Notes: generated by a model from the sequence alone, not told the origin. A stretch of DNA of 64,000 nucleotides from Salinicoccus sediminis (GCF_000986795.1 NZ_LAYZ01000001.1:62001-126000); one strand, 5' to 3'; positions 45,886 through 54,850 are shown, counted from the stretch's first letter. Made by a program: numbers and translations.

Positions 45886-45914
45886 TTGATTGGGCATAAT
45901 CATTCATATATAAT
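45886..45914 (+). promoter_or_regulatory. Promoter of the peptide-binding lipoprotein gene
   Basis: TTGATT (45886-45891) and a perfect TATAAT (45909-45914) with 17-base spacing. ATAATT-G-AATTAT (45910-45922), a perfect palindrome, overlaps the -10 and may be an operator. Confidence 0.75.
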
Positions 45915-45944
45915 TGAATTATACATTCGGGAGGAGGAAATTTG

Positions 45945-47654
45945 ATGAACAGGAAATTTTTTGTATTTTTCTTTGTTCTTGTACTGACATTGGTGCTTGC
46001 AGCCTGTACTGATGATTCAGATGTGGACGGCAGTGGTGATGAAAGTGCGGGGGGAGAAGAGGGAACGGATGAGAATGCTGCCGGTGGCGTTGGCAGTGGT
46101 GATCTGAATATTGCCATGATGGATGATGTAGTCACACTTGATCCGCACGGCAGTAATGATTCAGCCTCAGCGCAGGTCAGAAGGAATATCTATGAAACAC
46201 TGGTCTTCCAGGAAACTGATATGGAACTCGCACCGGGCCTTGCAGAGGAATGGGAAGCGACAGAAGATGATGTATGGAATTTGAAACTCCGTGAAGGTAC
46301 GACCTTCCATAACGGCTCAGAATTCACAGCTGAGGATGTCAAGGCGACACTTGACCGTGTACGTGACACTGCGGTTGCATCAGAAGTGGCATTCCTGTTT
46401 GAAATGATCGAAGAGGTGGAAGTGGTCGGGGACTATGAAGTCAATCTACATACAGAATTCCCGTTTGCTCCGCTTCCAAGCCACCTTGCCCATAATACGG
46501 CAGGCATCATGAGCAAGGATCTGATTGACCAGGATTATCAGGCAGCCCTCGATGAAGCGGGCGTGGACATGACTGCGGATGAATACTACGGGCTGCGTGA
46601 TGAAGGCGGATCTGAATATGAAGATGTTGCAGAGCAGATTTCAGAGCATACAAGCGGCGTCATCGGCTCACAGGCAGATGGTACGAACCATCTGATGCTG
46701 CAGTCGAGGTCTTCAGGAGAAGAGACAGTCCTTGAGAAATTCGACGATTTCCAGGGAGGGGAACGTAATTTTGAAACAGTCACTTTCCGCGTCATACCTG
46801 AAAATGGCGCCCGTATGGCTGAACTTGAAACAGGCGGTATCCAGGTTGCCGGAGATGTCGATTCAAGCAGTGCTGTACGTGTAGCTGAAGGGGCCGATAC
46901 AGAGCTCGTTGAACAGGAATCCGTAAGGATGTCCTATCTCGGCTTCAACACTGAGAAAGAACCGTTTGATGATGTCAAAGTCCGCCAGGCGATCTCCTAT
47001 GCCATTGACCGGGATGAAATCATCTCCGGTGTATACGACGACATGGGAATCGCAGCCACCGGACCACTTGCCCCGGATGTATGGGGGTATGATGAAAACC
47101 TTGAAGGCATAGATTACGATATGGAACGGGCCAAGGAACTGCTTTCGGAAACAGATGTGGCTGACGGTTTCAGCACGACAATCTGGGTGGACGAAGATCC
47201 GCAAATTATCGACACGGCAGTATACATTCAGGAAAAACTGGCGGAGCTGAACATCGATGTCGATGTGGAACAGTTCGAGTGGGGGGCATACCTTGACCGT
47301 ACCGCACAGGGCGATCACGACATGTTCATCCTCGGCTGGACAACGGTGACTGCTGATGCCGACTACGGGTTGTATGCACTGTTCCACTCGAACAGTCACG
47401 GCGCGACAGGGAACCGTTCATTCTATACGAATGAGGAAGTCGACACCCTCCTTGATGAAGGCCGCACAGAACCCGGGGAAGATGCGAGATTTGAAGCATA
47501 CAGTAATGCCCAGCAGATTCTGATAGAGGAAGCACCGGCGGCATATCTGTTCCATACCAACTTTGCACTGGGAGTCAATTCATCCCAGGTGAGCGGTGTA
47601 GACCTTGATCCGGTCGGTAACATCAGAATTGAAAATGTATCGTTCAACGAATAA
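45945..47654 (+). CDS. Peptide ABC transporter substrate-binding lipoprotein (family 5), orphan
   Basis: This 569-residue protein is an extracellular solute-binding protein of family 5 (oligopeptide/dipeptide/nickel group). It begins with a lipoprotein signal MNRKFFVFFFVLVLTLVLAACT with lipobox LAAC at about residues 18-21, followed by an acidic, Gly-rich linker. Family features are LDPHGSNDSASAQVRRNIYE, GLAEEWEATEDDVWNLKLRE and VRQAISYAIDRDEIISGVY. No permease or ATPase genes are near, so it must work with a complex encoded elsewhere. The next forward gene is an AbgT transporter. Its own promoter and terminator isolate it. Confidence 0.92.
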   Translation: MNRKFFVFFFVLVLTLVLAACTDDSDVDGSGDESAGGEEGTDENAAGGVGSGDLNIAMMDDVVTLDPHGSNDSASAQVRRNIYETLVFQETDMELAPGLAEEWEATEDDVWNLKLREGTTFHNGSEFTAEDVKATLDRVRDTAVASEVAFLFEMIEEVEVVGDYEVNLHTEFPFAPLPSHLAHNTAGIMSKDLIDQDYQAALDEAGVDMTADEYYGLRDEGGSEYEDVAEQISEHTSGVIGSQADGTNHLMLQSRSSGEETVLEKFDDFQGGERNFETVTFRVIPENGARMAELETGGIQVAGDVDSSSAVRVAEGADTELVEQESVRMSYLGFNTEKEPFDDVKVRQAISYAIDRDEIISGVYDDMGIAATGPLAPDVWGYDENLEGIDYDMERAKELLSETDVADGFSTTIWVDEDPQIIDTAVYIQEKLAELNIDVDVEQFEWGAYLDRTAQGDHDMFILGWTTVTADADYGLYALFHSNSHGATGNRSFYTNEEVDTLLDEGRTEPGEDARFEAYSNAQQILIEEAPAAYLFHTNFALGVNSSQVSGVDLDPVGNIRIENVSFNE

Positions 47655-47660
47655 GCACAA

Positions 47661-47695
47661 AAAATCCAGAGACAGGATCGTCTCTGGATTTTTTT
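47661..47695 (+). terminator. Terminator after the binding lipoprotein
   Basis: ATCCAGAGAC (47664-47673) pairs with GTCTCTGGAT (47680-47689), with A-rich left flank and T7 on the right. Confidence 0.92.
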
Positions 47696-47735
47696 AATGC
47701 ATAAGTATTTACATAGTAGATGTTTTTTTATAGTA

Positions 47736-47784
47736 TTGACATATTGACTTTTAGTTATATATTAACATATACTTTTAAAAAGTA
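47736..47784 (+). promoter_or_regulatory. Tandem promoters and possible operator before the AbgT-type gene
   Basis: TTGACA (47736-47741) with TATATT (47758-47763, 16 bases apart) and TTGACT (47744-47749) with TATACT (47768-47773, 18 bases apart) overlap. A perfect 7-1-7 palindrome TACTTTT-A-AAAAGTA (47770-47784) sits on the second -10 and could bind a repressor. Confidence 0.6.
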
Positions 47785-47802
47785 ACTTATAGGAGCAAAG
47801 TT

Positions 47803-49335
47803 ATGGAAAAGAACAACAAAACATTAAAACTGCTGAACTGGATAGAAAACACGGGGAATAAACTTCCACATCCCGTCACGATCTTTGCAATTTTTACGCT
47901 GCTCGTAGTTGTACTGTCGCATATTCTGTATATGCTGGATGTCAGTGTGACATACAACGGTGTCAACAATGAGACGATGGAGCGTGAAATGATAACAGTC
48001 GAGGCGGTCAGTCTGCTGATGCCCGACGGTATCGCCTATATGTTCACAAGTGTGGTCGAAAACTTTACGACATTCGTTGCCCTCGGTCCCGTGCTGGTCG
48101 CAATGCTCGGTGTGGGTATCGCTGAAAAGAGCGGGTATATCAGCGCAATCATGACAAATACGGTCACAAGGGCACCATCAAAACTTGTCACACCGATTGT
48201 AGTATTGATGGGTGTGCTGTCAAACGCCGCAGCATCAGTGGGCTACGTTGTACTGGTTCCGCTTGGCGCAATCATCTTCCTCGGTTTCCGCCGTCACCCC
48301 CTTGCAGGGCTGGCAGCAGCATTCGCCGGTGTGTCAGGGGGATATTCAGCCAACCTTGTGCTCGGAACGAATGATCCGCTTCTAAGCGGCATTTCAACAG
48401 AGGCTGCGCATCTGATCGACCCGGGCTATACAGTCCTTGCCACCGATAACTGGTTCTTCATGTTCGCCTCGACTTTCATCATCGTGATACTTGGTACACT
48501 GATTACGGATAAACTGGTGGAACCGAGACTCGGAAATTATGAAGGGGAGCTTGAAGGATCCGAAGGCAGCGGAATCACCACACTGGAAAGAAAAGGCCTG
48601 TTGTGGGCGAATATTTCAGCCATCGCTGTAATCATCGGTATCGCCCTCCTGGTATTGGTACCGGGGGCACCACTTCAGGGTGAGGATGGCAGTATCATAA
48701 ACTCACCATTCATCGACAGCATCATTTTCATCATGATGCTCATCTTCCTGGTGCCCGGTGTCGTTTACGGTATCGTCACCAAAGGTATAAAAAATGATAA
48801 AGATGTCGCAGAACTCATGACAGATTCACTCAGTACAATGTCAGGATTCATCGTCCTGATATTCTTTGCTGCGCAGTTCGTTGCATTTTTCAACTACACA
48901 AACCTCGGGACAATCATTGCGGTAAATGGTGCATCGATACTAGAAGCCTTGAATTTAGGCGGAATATCAGTGTTGGTATCATTGATATTCATCACAGCAA
49001 TCATAAATCTCTTCATGGCCGCAGATTCTGCCAAATGGGCGATCATGGCACCGGTCTTCGTGCCGATGTTCATGCAGCTTGGAATAGCACCTGAAGTTAC
49101 TCAAGCAGCTTACAGGATAGGGGACTCATCAACAAATATCATCTCCCCGCTGATGCCCTTCTTCCCGCTGATCGTCGCTTTCGCACAGCGCTACGGTAAA
49201 GAAAATGGCATCGGAACAGTGGTGTCACTCATGCTGCCTTATTCTGTAATCTTCATCATCGTCTGGTCGGTATTCTTTGTAATATGGTATATGTTCGGCA
49301 TTCCGACAGGGCCGGGAGCAAGTTTAAGCTATTAA
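47803..49335 (+). CDS. AbgT family transporter
   Basis: AbgT proteins are secondary transporters; E. coli AbgT imports p-aminobenzoyl-glutamate, while MtrF and YdaH were described as exporting antimetabolites such as sulfonamides. The 510-residue protein has about ten membrane segments and characteristic parts such as TGNKLPHPVTIFAIFTLLVV, GVLSNAAASVGYVVLVPLGA, and SAKWAIMAPVFVPMFMQLGI. AGGAG precedes ATG 47803. No AbgA/AbgB hydrolase genes are adjacent, so whether it imports or exports cannot be decided. Confidence 0.93.
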   Translation: MEKNNKTLKLLNWIENTGNKLPHPVTIFAIFTLLVVVLSHILYMLDVSVTYNGVNNETMEREMITVEAVSLLMPDGIAYMFTSVVENFTTFVALGPVLVAMLGVGIAEKSGYISAIMTNTVTRAPSKLVTPIVVLMGVLSNAAASVGYVVLVPLGAIIFLGFRRHPLAGLAAAFAGVSGGYSANLVLGTNDPLLSGISTEAAHLIDPGYTVLATDNWFFMFASTFIIVILGTLITDKLVEPRLGNYEGELEGSEGSGITTLERKGLLWANISAIAVIIGIALLVLVPGAPLQGEDGSIINSPFIDSIIFIMMLIFLVPGVVYGIVTKGIKNDKDVAELMTDSLSTMSGFIVLIFFAAQFVAFFNYTNLGTIIAVNGASILEALNLGGISVLVSLIFITAIINLFMAADSAKWAIMAPVFVPMFMQLGIAPEVTQAAYRIGDSSTNIISPLMPFFPLIVAFAQRYGKENGIGTVVSLMLPYSVIFIIVWSVFFVIWYMFGIPTGPGASLSY

Positions 49336-49380
49336 ATTTTGAGCTGTGCAATTGCAGGCATCCAAGATATCAAAAACAGA

Positions 49381-49420
49381 AAAGCGAGAGGCAGGACACC
49401 GGTGTCCTGCCTCTCGCTTT
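49381..49420. terminator. Bidirectional terminator between the AbgT-type and methyltransferase genes
   Basis: The 40 bases form a perfect inverted repeat (arms 49381-49400 and 49401-49420), with A3 at the left edge and T-rich bases to the right. It ends both converging transcripts. Confidence 0.93.
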
Positions 49421-49422
49421 TC

Positions 49423-50475
49423 TTATGCCTTGGTTCTGTATTCAGTGATATGTTCCTGCAGTGTTTCATCCTTTCCAAACAGGAAATGCTTATGCATGTC
49501 CGGTGAATATTTGGAATTGATTGTTTCCAAACCGACTGCTTCTGCGACAGCACGAAGCATGGCGGGTGAAGCACCGCAGCAAAGTCCGATGTAATTGATT
49601 CCTGAATCATGTGCTTCTTTTGCCCACTCCGCAAGCTCATACCTGTTGTGATACAGTGGATCGAGTGCTGTAGGGAACGTTGTGTCCGTTGGAAGATGGC
49701 AGCTGCATCCGCCGTCCGGCAGATTGAAGAATGTTGGATTTTCTTCAGTTGTACGATAAGGCAAAGGCAAAGCCCCGACATATCCTGTAGTATTTTTACG
49801 TATTTTTTCCAGATAGGGCTGCATAGTATCCGGCCCCCTGAAGCAGTTCATGCCGACAACCAGTGCACCATTCTCCTCGAGGATTTTGCAGGATTCCTCT
49901 ACGGTATATCCATCACGCAAGATGTTTTCACCCATCAGCCCGAGGGTGATGACAGCAGGCAGATCATATTTTTTGATTTCCTCCAGAGCGATTAATGCCT
50001 CTTCATGATAATAGTATGTTTCTCCATTGATATAGTCCACGCCTTCATCTTTACACCATGAAACCATCTCATTGAATATGGACCTTACCTTTTCTTTAGA
50101 GGCAGGATCATCAGGATTGAATATATTGGTGTTTGAAATATTGCCGGCGACCAGCGCTTCTTCTGACGGATGTTCTTTTGCGACTTCTTTCGCCAATTTG
50201 ATTGCATTTCTGTTCAATGGTTCAAGAAGATCCTCTTTGCCGATGATCCTCATCTTTTCACGGTGTGCATTGTATGTGAAGGCAAGCACCACATCGGATC
50301 CCGCATTCATATAATCACGGTAGACCTGTTTCAATGCTTCCGGATTTTCAAGTGCCACTTCCGGTACAAATGAACCTGCCTGAAGATAGCCCCTTCGCTC
50401 CAATTCGAATAAATAACCTTCACCAACAATGACGGTACCTTGTTCCAGACGTTCCTTTAAACTTCTTTTGCTCAT
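49423..50475 (-). CDS. Homocysteine S-methyltransferase (betaine-homocysteine type)
   Basis: This 350-residue TIM-barrel protein belongs to the zinc-dependent homocysteine methyltransferases. It shows EVALENPEALKQVYRDYMNA, Cys211 in GMNCFRGP and Cys299-Cys300 in GLCCGAS, the three zinc ligands, and GETYYYHEEALIALEEIKKY. The pattern is closest to betaine-homocysteine methyltransferase, but S-methylmethionine as donor is also possible. It makes methionine and is under a SAM-I riboswitch on the same strand, so it should be on when SAM is low. A halotolerant organism rich in betaine would fit, as inference. Confidence 0.88.
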   Translation of the reverse strand: MSKRSLKERLEQGTVIVGEGYLFELERRGYLQAGSFVPEVALENPEALKQVYRDYMNAGSDVVLAFTYNAHREKMRIIGKEDLLEPLNRNAIKLAKEVAKEHPSEEALVAGNISNTNIFNPDDPASKEKVRSIFNEMVSWCKDEGVDYINGETYYYHEEALIALEEIKKYDLPAVITLGLMGENILRDGYTVEESCKILEENGALVVGMNCFRGPDTMQPYLEKIRKNTTGYVGALPLPYRTTEENPTFFNLPDGGCSCHLPTDTTFPTALDPLYHNRYELAEWAKEAHDSGINYIGLCCGASPAMLRAVAEAVGLETINSKYSPDMHKHFLFGKDETLQEHITEYRTKA

Positions 50476-50530
50476 TTCTTTCGCCTCCTGATGGTATTGA
50501 TATTAATAGCCGGAAGATATTCGGGAATTT

Positions 50531-50564
50531 AAAATGCCCTCTGCTTTTGAGAAAGAAGAGGGCA
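50531..50564 (-). terminator. Terminator of the SAM-I riboswitch (methyltransferase)
   Basis: On the reverse strand an 8-bp stem (50557-50564 with 50535-50542) is followed by T4 (complement of AAAA 50531-50534). It lies between the SAM aptamer and the methyltransferase start. Confidence 0.85.
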
Positions 50565-50582
50565 ATGTATATATTAAAGTCT

Positions 50583-50693
50583 CCTCTTATCTTCTAGCGT
50601 GATGCTACTGGAATTAGCACAGTACTTTATATGCCTGTTGCCGAAGCGTCATAGGGCCAGTCCCTCGACTTCTCTGGATAAGAAAGTGTATCG
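50583..50693 (-). ncRNA. SAM-I riboswitch (S-box) before the homocysteine methyltransferase
   Basis: Read on the reverse strand, the S-box elements appear in order: CTTATCCAGAGAAGTCGAGG, GACTGGCCC, CGGCAAC, GTGCTAATTCCAG, and CTAGAAGATAAGAG, closing the P1 stem CTTATC/GATAAG. It governs methionine synthesis by termination. Confidence 0.95.
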
Positions 50694-50714
50694 AATATTT
50701 AATTGTTGTTTATC

Positions 50715-50743
50715 ACTATAAACAGGAAAAATGTCAAAGTCAA
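50715..50743 (-). promoter_or_regulatory. Promoter of the S-box methyltransferase
   Basis: On the reverse strand TTGACT (complement of 50738-50743) and TATAGT (complement of 50715-50720) are 17 bases apart, just upstream of the SAM aptamer. Confidence 0.78.
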
Positions 50744-50851
50744 CACTAATTTGAAATATAATTTATTTTCCGAACTTTTAATAAAATAAAGCGGTATACC
50801 TTTGAAAGTCTTTTGATGTATGATATTCTGAAACTAGAAAATTAAATAGAT

Positions 50852-50935
50852 GAGCACTGGGGGAGCCTTCTGGCTGAGACGATTTTCGGACCCTTGGAAC
50901 CTGATCTGGATAACACCAGCGTAGGGAAGTGGTGA
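50852..50935 (+). ncRNA. TPP riboswitch before tenI-thiOSGF
   Basis: THI-box elements in order: GAGCACTGGGGGAGCC, TGGCTGAGA, GGACCCTTGGAACCTGATCT, GGATAACACCAGCGTAGGGAAGTGG (given in parts: GGATAACACCAGCG, TAGGGAAGTGG). A terminator follows, so high TPP should close the thiazole operon. TTGAAA at 50802 with TATTCT at 50824 is a possible promoter. Confidence 0.96.
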
Positions 50936-50976
50936 AATTTGCTGAATATAATTTATGTAAAGACGAATATATTTTC

Positions 50977-51011
50977 AAAGCCACTTATCCTTACGGGTGA
51001 GTGGCTTTTTT
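50977..51011 (+). terminator. Terminator of the thi operon TPP riboswitch
   Basis: A 13-bp stem (50978-50990 with 50995-51007, including one mismatch or wobble) with a TTAC loop is followed by T7. Confidence 0.9.
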
Positions 51012-51051
51012 AGTTTTCTTTTCAATCAACGCAGAAAAAAGGAGTAATTGG

Positions 51052-51666
51052 ATGAATGGACAGCTGCATCTTATCAGTGATGGTAATTTTTCAAAACAGC
51101 ATTTGAATATCTTAATGAAAATTCACAGTGCAATCGATTATTTCCATCTGCGTGAAAAGAAAAAGTCTGCTGGAGAGCTGATCGAAATTATTAATGTGCT
51201 GGAAAAGGGAAATATACCCCTGCACAAAGTGATTATAAATGACCGGATTGATATTTCGGTGATGAAAAAATGTGCAGGTGTCCAATTGGCCTATCACAGT
51301 GCGCCGAGTACACTAGTAAGAAAAAGCTTTCCGGAAATAATGATTGGACAATCCATACACTCATTGGAAGAAGCGAAGAAAGCAAATGCAAAGGATATTG
51401 ATTTTCTAGTGTATGGACACATTTTTGAAAGCCGGTCAAAAGTTGGGAAAACACCAAAAGGTGTGTACGAATTAAAATCTATTATTGATTACATATCTCT
51501 CCCGGTAATAGCGATTGGCGGCATAACACCGGAACGGGCTGAGGCTGTAATCAATGCAGGCGCTGAAGGTATTGCGGTAATGTCCGGCGTCTGGCAGGCA
51601 GATGATCCGGTGAAAGCAGTCAGGGATTATAGAAAAGTTCTGAAGGAAGGGATAATCGAGAGATGA
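51052..51666 (+). CDS. tenI: Thiazole tautomerase
   Basis: TenI turns the ThiG product into the aromatic thiazole carboxylate isomer. The 204-residue TIM barrel is related to thiamine-phosphate synthase (ThiE) but sits with thiOSGF, which supports TenI. Visible parts are LHLISDGNF, IDYFHLREKKKSAGEL, IGQSIHSLEEAKKA, and IAIGGITPERAEAVINAGAE. ATG 51052 with AAGGAG at 51039-51044 is chosen; an earlier in-frame start at 51001 lies in the riboswitch terminator. It overlaps thiO by 4 bases. Confidence 0.88.
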   Translation: MNGQLHLISDGNFSKQHLNILMKIHSAIDYFHLREKKKSAGELIEIINVLEKGNIPLHKVIINDRIDISVMKKCAGVQLAYHSAPSTLVRKSFPEIMIGQSIHSLEEAKKANAKDIDFLVYGHIFESRSKVGKTPKGVYELKSIIDYISLPVIAIGGITPERAEAVINAGAEGIAVMSGVWQADDPVKAVRDYRKVLKEGIIER

Positions 51667-52793
51667 TAAAAAAGTTTGACCAGATTATCGTGGGCGGTGG
51701 TGTGATTGGATGCTCAATTGCATATCAGCTGTCCAAAAGGGGATATCGGGTATTGGTTTTGGAAAGCAGCACGACAGGGTGTGAAGCATCTAATTCTGCT
51801 GCAGGCATGCTGGGGGCACAAAATGAATTTACTGAAGAAGGTCCGCTATTCCGATTTGCCCAGGATAGCAGACGTTTATTCAAAGAATTGTCTGATGAAC
51901 TTATTTCAGAAACTGATATTGATATTCATTATGTCCATAAAGGAATTTTAAAACTTTCATTTGATCAGCAGCAAAATCGGCAATTGGAGGAAATCGAGGC
52001 GTTTCAGAAAAGTATGGGTAATCCTGCATATATTCTTTCACGTGCAGAAGTTCTGGAGTTGGAACCCGGTGTTACGTCTGAGGTGGCAAGTGCAGTCTAT
52101 ATGCCGGATGACGGACAGGTATCTGCCCCAGACTTGAGCAAAGCATTTTTTAAAGCGGCTCAAAATCGTGGGGCAGTCATTCACGAAAATGAAAGAGTGG
52201 TTAATTTACTAGTGACGGATGGCGAAATATATGGTGTGAGCACAATCCATGATACTTACCATGCAGATCAGGTTGTTATCGCAACAGGTGTATTCGGCTC
52301 CGGATTGATCCCGGAAACCGCTTCAACTATACCCGTAAAAGGCGAATGCCTGGAGCTGGAACTGGACACCCCGGTCATTCAGGCGACAGTTTCATCTGAT
52401 GGCTGTTATCTGGTACCGAAACAGGGAGGGAAAGTGCTTGTGGGCGCCTCCTCCCTGCCGGGCAGGACTGATAAGGAAATCAGTGCCAAGGCTGTTTCGC
52501 TACTTTTGGAAAAAGCATTCCTTATGGTACCTGAGTTATCGAAAGCAAGCATAAACAGATTATGGACGGGGATTCGCCCGGGAACTTCTGATGGTAAACC
52601 ATATATGGGCGCGGTGCCTGATGTTTCAGGCTTATATATATCGGTCGGCCACTACCGCAATGGGATATTGCTTTCGCCGATTACAGGAATCTATATGGCA
52701 GACCTGATTACGGGGAAGCGGGTGGATCCATCCTATTATGAAAGTTTTAATGCAGGACGTGTGAACGAATTTATCGGCAGGGGAGGTGGATGA
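51663..52793 (+). CDS. thiO: Glycine oxidase ThiO
   Basis: ThiO oxidises glycine to the imine used for thiazole synthesis, with FAD. The 376-residue protein has the FAD motif VGGGVIGCSIAYQLSKRGYRVLVLE (shown in parts: GGGVIGCSIAYQL and VLVLE), ATGVFGSGLIPE in the middle, and the C-terminal SVGHYRNGILLSPITG typical of glycine/D-amino acid oxidases. It overlaps tenI and thiS by 4 bases each. This is the aerobic route, in contrast to the radical-SAM ThiH. Confidence 0.94.
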   Translation: MIKKFDQIIVGGGVIGCSIAYQLSKRGYRVLVLESSTTGCEASNSAAGMLGAQNEFTEEGPLFRFAQDSRRLFKELSDELISETDIDIHYVHKGILKLSFDQQQNRQLEEIEAFQKSMGNPAYILSRAEVLELEPGVTSEVASAVYMPDDGQVSAPDLSKAFFKAAQNRGAVIHENERVVNLLVTDGEIYGVSTIHDTYHADQVVIATGVFGSGLIPETASTIPVKGECLELELDTPVIQATVSSDGCYLVPKQGGKVLVGASSLPGRTDKEISAKAVSLLLEKAFLMVPELSKASINRLWTGIRPGTSDGKPYMGAVPDVSGLYISVGHYRNGILLSPITGIYMADLITGKRVDPSYYESFNAGRVNEFIGRGGG

Positions 52794-52999
52794 AAATGCA
52801 TTTGGTCATCAACGGAAACAGCATGGAACTGGGTGATGAAGTGAGCAGCGTCACAACATTGCTTGAGCATCTCGGACTGGCGGAGAAGCCGGTCATCATC
52901 GAACACAACCGAGACATACTGAAACAGGAACACTATCGTCAGAGAATGCTTGAAAATGGAGATACACTGGAAATTGTACATTTTGTCGGAGGAGGATGA
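52790..52999 (+). CDS. thiS: Sulfur carrier protein ThiS
   Basis: ThiS is the ubiquitin-like sulfur carrier for thiazole synthesis. The 69-residue protein ends in IVHFVGGG, giving the Gly-Gly terminus that is adenylated by ThiF and made a thiocarboxylate. Its start could be ATG 52790 or 52796. It overlaps thiG by 4 bases. Confidence 0.93.
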   Translation: MKMHLVINGNSMELGDEVSSVTTLLEHLGLAEKPVIIEHNRDILKQEHYRQRMLENGDTLEIVHFVGGG

Positions 53000-53772
53000 T
53001 TATGCTGAATATTGGACAATATCAATTTGAATCACGCTTGTTTCTGGGAACGGGAAAATACCCGGATTATGATATTCAAAAACAGGCAGTGGAGAAATCA
53101 CAAACAGAAGTACTCACCTTTTCTGTGAGAAGGATGAACATATTTGACCCATCCTTACCAAACTTCCTGGAAAAGATCGATCCAAAAAAATATAGGTTTC
53201 TGCCCAATACTGCCGGGGCGAAAAATGCCGAAGAAGCTGTGAGGATTGCCGGATTGGCTGCCGCTTCCGGGAGGTGTGACATGATTAAAGTGGAAGTGAT
53301 CGGCTGTGACAGAACCTTGCTGCCGGATCCTGTGGAAACTTTAAAGGCAACTGAAGAACTGTTGAAACAAGGATTTACTGTCCTGCCTTATACGTCGGAT
53401 GATGTTGTGTTGGCACGGAAGCTGGAAGAAGCGGGTGCCCATGCCATAATGCCCGGTGCCTCTCCGATAGGCAGCGGCCAGGGGGTTATTAATCCGTTGA
53501 ATCTTTCATTCATCATTGAACAGTCGAATGTTCCTGTCCTGGTTGATGCGGGGATTGGTTCTCCTGCTGATGCAGCTTATGCCATGGAACTTGGGGCTGA
53601 CGGTGTCCTGCTCAATACTGCAGTATCTGGTGCAGAAGATCCGGTGAAGATGGCTGAAGCGATGAAACTTGCTGTCCATGCAGGCAGGTTTGGATACGAA
53701 GCGGGCAGGATTCCCAAAAAAGATTACGCTGTGGCAAGCAGTCCGGAGGAAGGTATCAGTGTCAGGGACTAA
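52996..53772 (+). CDS. thiG: Thiazole synthase ThiG
   Basis: ThiG joins deoxyxylulose phosphate, the glycine imine and ThiS sulfur into the thiazole ring. The 258-residue barrel has [35 protein letters not shown], the Schiff-base lysine in MIKVEVIGC, and phosphate-binding [12 protein letters not shown] and [20 protein letters not shown]. It is complete and overlaps thiF. Confidence 0.97.
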   Translation: MIMLNIGQYQFESRLFLGTGKYPDYDIQKQAVEKSQTEVLTFSVRRMNIFDPSLPNFLEKIDPKKYRFLPNTAGAKNAEEAVRIAGLAAASGRCDMIKVEVIGCDRTLLPDPVETLKATEELLKQGFTVLPYTSDDVVLARKLEEAGAHAIMPGASPIGSGQGVINPLNLSFIIEQSNVPVLVDAGIGSPADAAYAMELGADGVLLNTAVSGAEDPVKMAEAMKLAVHAGRFGYEAGRIPKKDYAVASSPEEGISVRD

Positions 53773-54784
53773 CCGTTACCACCGTCAGACATTGTTTGAA
53801 CCTATTGGTGAAACCGGACAGGACAGGTTGATGGAGAGTCATGTGCTTATTGTTGGTGCCGGTGCTTTGGGATCCGGCAGTGCCGAGGCTTTAGTACGGG
53901 CAGGAATTGGGAAACTGACGCTTATCGACCGTGATTATGTTGAAGAAAGCAATCTTCAGCGCCAGCAATTATTCAGTGAACAGGATGCTTATGAAAAGCT
54001 GCCAAAGGCAATCGGAGCCAAGAATCGGTTGAATGATATCAATAGTATGGTCGAAGTGGAAGCGATCATGGCGGATGCAGGGGCAGACCTGTTATCGGAA
54101 CTTGCGCCGGCCATTGATTTGATAATCGATGCGACTGATAATTTTGATATCAGGTTGCTGGTGAATGATATTTCACAAAAATTCGAGGTGCCGTGGATAT
54201 ACGGTGCCTGTGTAGCGGGTTATGGAATGACTTTTACAATAATACCGGGCCATACACCCTGTCTTCAATGTCTGCAGGAATATCTGCCTTCCTCCGGTGC
54301 CACATGTGACAGCGCAGGAGTAATACAGCCGGCAGTGCAGCATGTTGTATCTTACCAGGTAACCGAAGCAATGAAACTTTTAACAGGGAACAGAGCACAA
54401 ATATCCGGAAAATTGATTGCATTCGACCTTTGGAAAAATGAACACATGGAGATGGAGATAGAGAAGCTGAAGAAACCGGATTGTTCGTCATGTTCCGACA
54501 ACAGGACCTATAGTCACCTGTCTTACGGAAATCAGACGAAAACCACGGTGATGTGTGGTCGTGACACAGTCCAGATTCGTCCGCAGGGTAATATGGCCAG
54601 TCTAAGCGAGGTGGCAGAAAAGCTTAGGAGCAATAAAAACCTGCATCTGTCTTGGAACCCGTACCTCCTTTCAATCCAGGATGGAGATTTCCGGATCGTC
54701 CTCTTTCAGGACGGCAGGGCCTTGGTACATGGCACAATGGATGAAATGGAAGCGAAGAATGTATACTATCGCTATATGGGGTGA
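53759..54784 (+). CDS. thiF: ThiF/MoeB-type adenylyltransferase
   Basis: ThiF adenylates the ThiS C-terminus so that sulfur can be added. The 341-residue E1-like protein has the nucleotide motif [20 protein letters not shown], the Asp-containing [17 protein letters not shown], and zinc cysteines CLQC and CSSC. A C-terminal rhodanese-like part of about 80 residues ([18 protein letters not shown]) lacks an obvious catalytic cysteine. GTG 53759 is preferred, with GGAGGA about 8 bases before; an in-frame start at 53669 is deep within thiG. A MoeB role cannot be excluded, but the operon argues for ThiF. Confidence 0.9.
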   Translation: MSGTNRYHRQTLFEPIGETGQDRLMESHVLIVGAGALGSGSAEALVRAGIGKLTLIDRDYVEESNLQRQQLFSEQDAYEKLPKAIGAKNRLNDINSMVEVEAIMADAGADLLSELAPAIDLIIDATDNFDIRLLVNDISQKFEVPWIYGACVAGYGMTFTIIPGHTPCLQCLQEYLPSSGATCDSAGVIQPAVQHVVSYQVTEAMKLLTGNRAQISGKLIAFDLWKNEHMEMEIEKLKKPDCSSCSDNRTYSHLSYGNQTKTTVMCGRDTVQIRPQGNMASLSEVAEKLRSNKNLHLSWNPYLLSIQDGDFRIVLFQDGRALVHGTMDEMEAKNVYYRYMG

Positions 54785-54818
54785 AAATCACAAAGAATAT
54801 CAATGATGGAAAGTACCG

Positions 54819-54850
54819 ATGCGGTTGCTGGTATGGCAGCCGTATTTTTT
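54819..54850 (+). terminator. Terminator after thiF
   Basis: CGGTTGC (54822-54828) pairs with GCAGCCG (54836-54842) with a G-T pair, extended by ATG/TAT, and is followed by TTTTT. Confidence 0.8.

Noticed and set aside
54500-54784. Rhodanese activity in the C-terminal part of ThiF.
   Set aside because: The segment has the rhodanese-like position but no clear catalytic cysteine loop, so no sulfur-transfer function is claimed.
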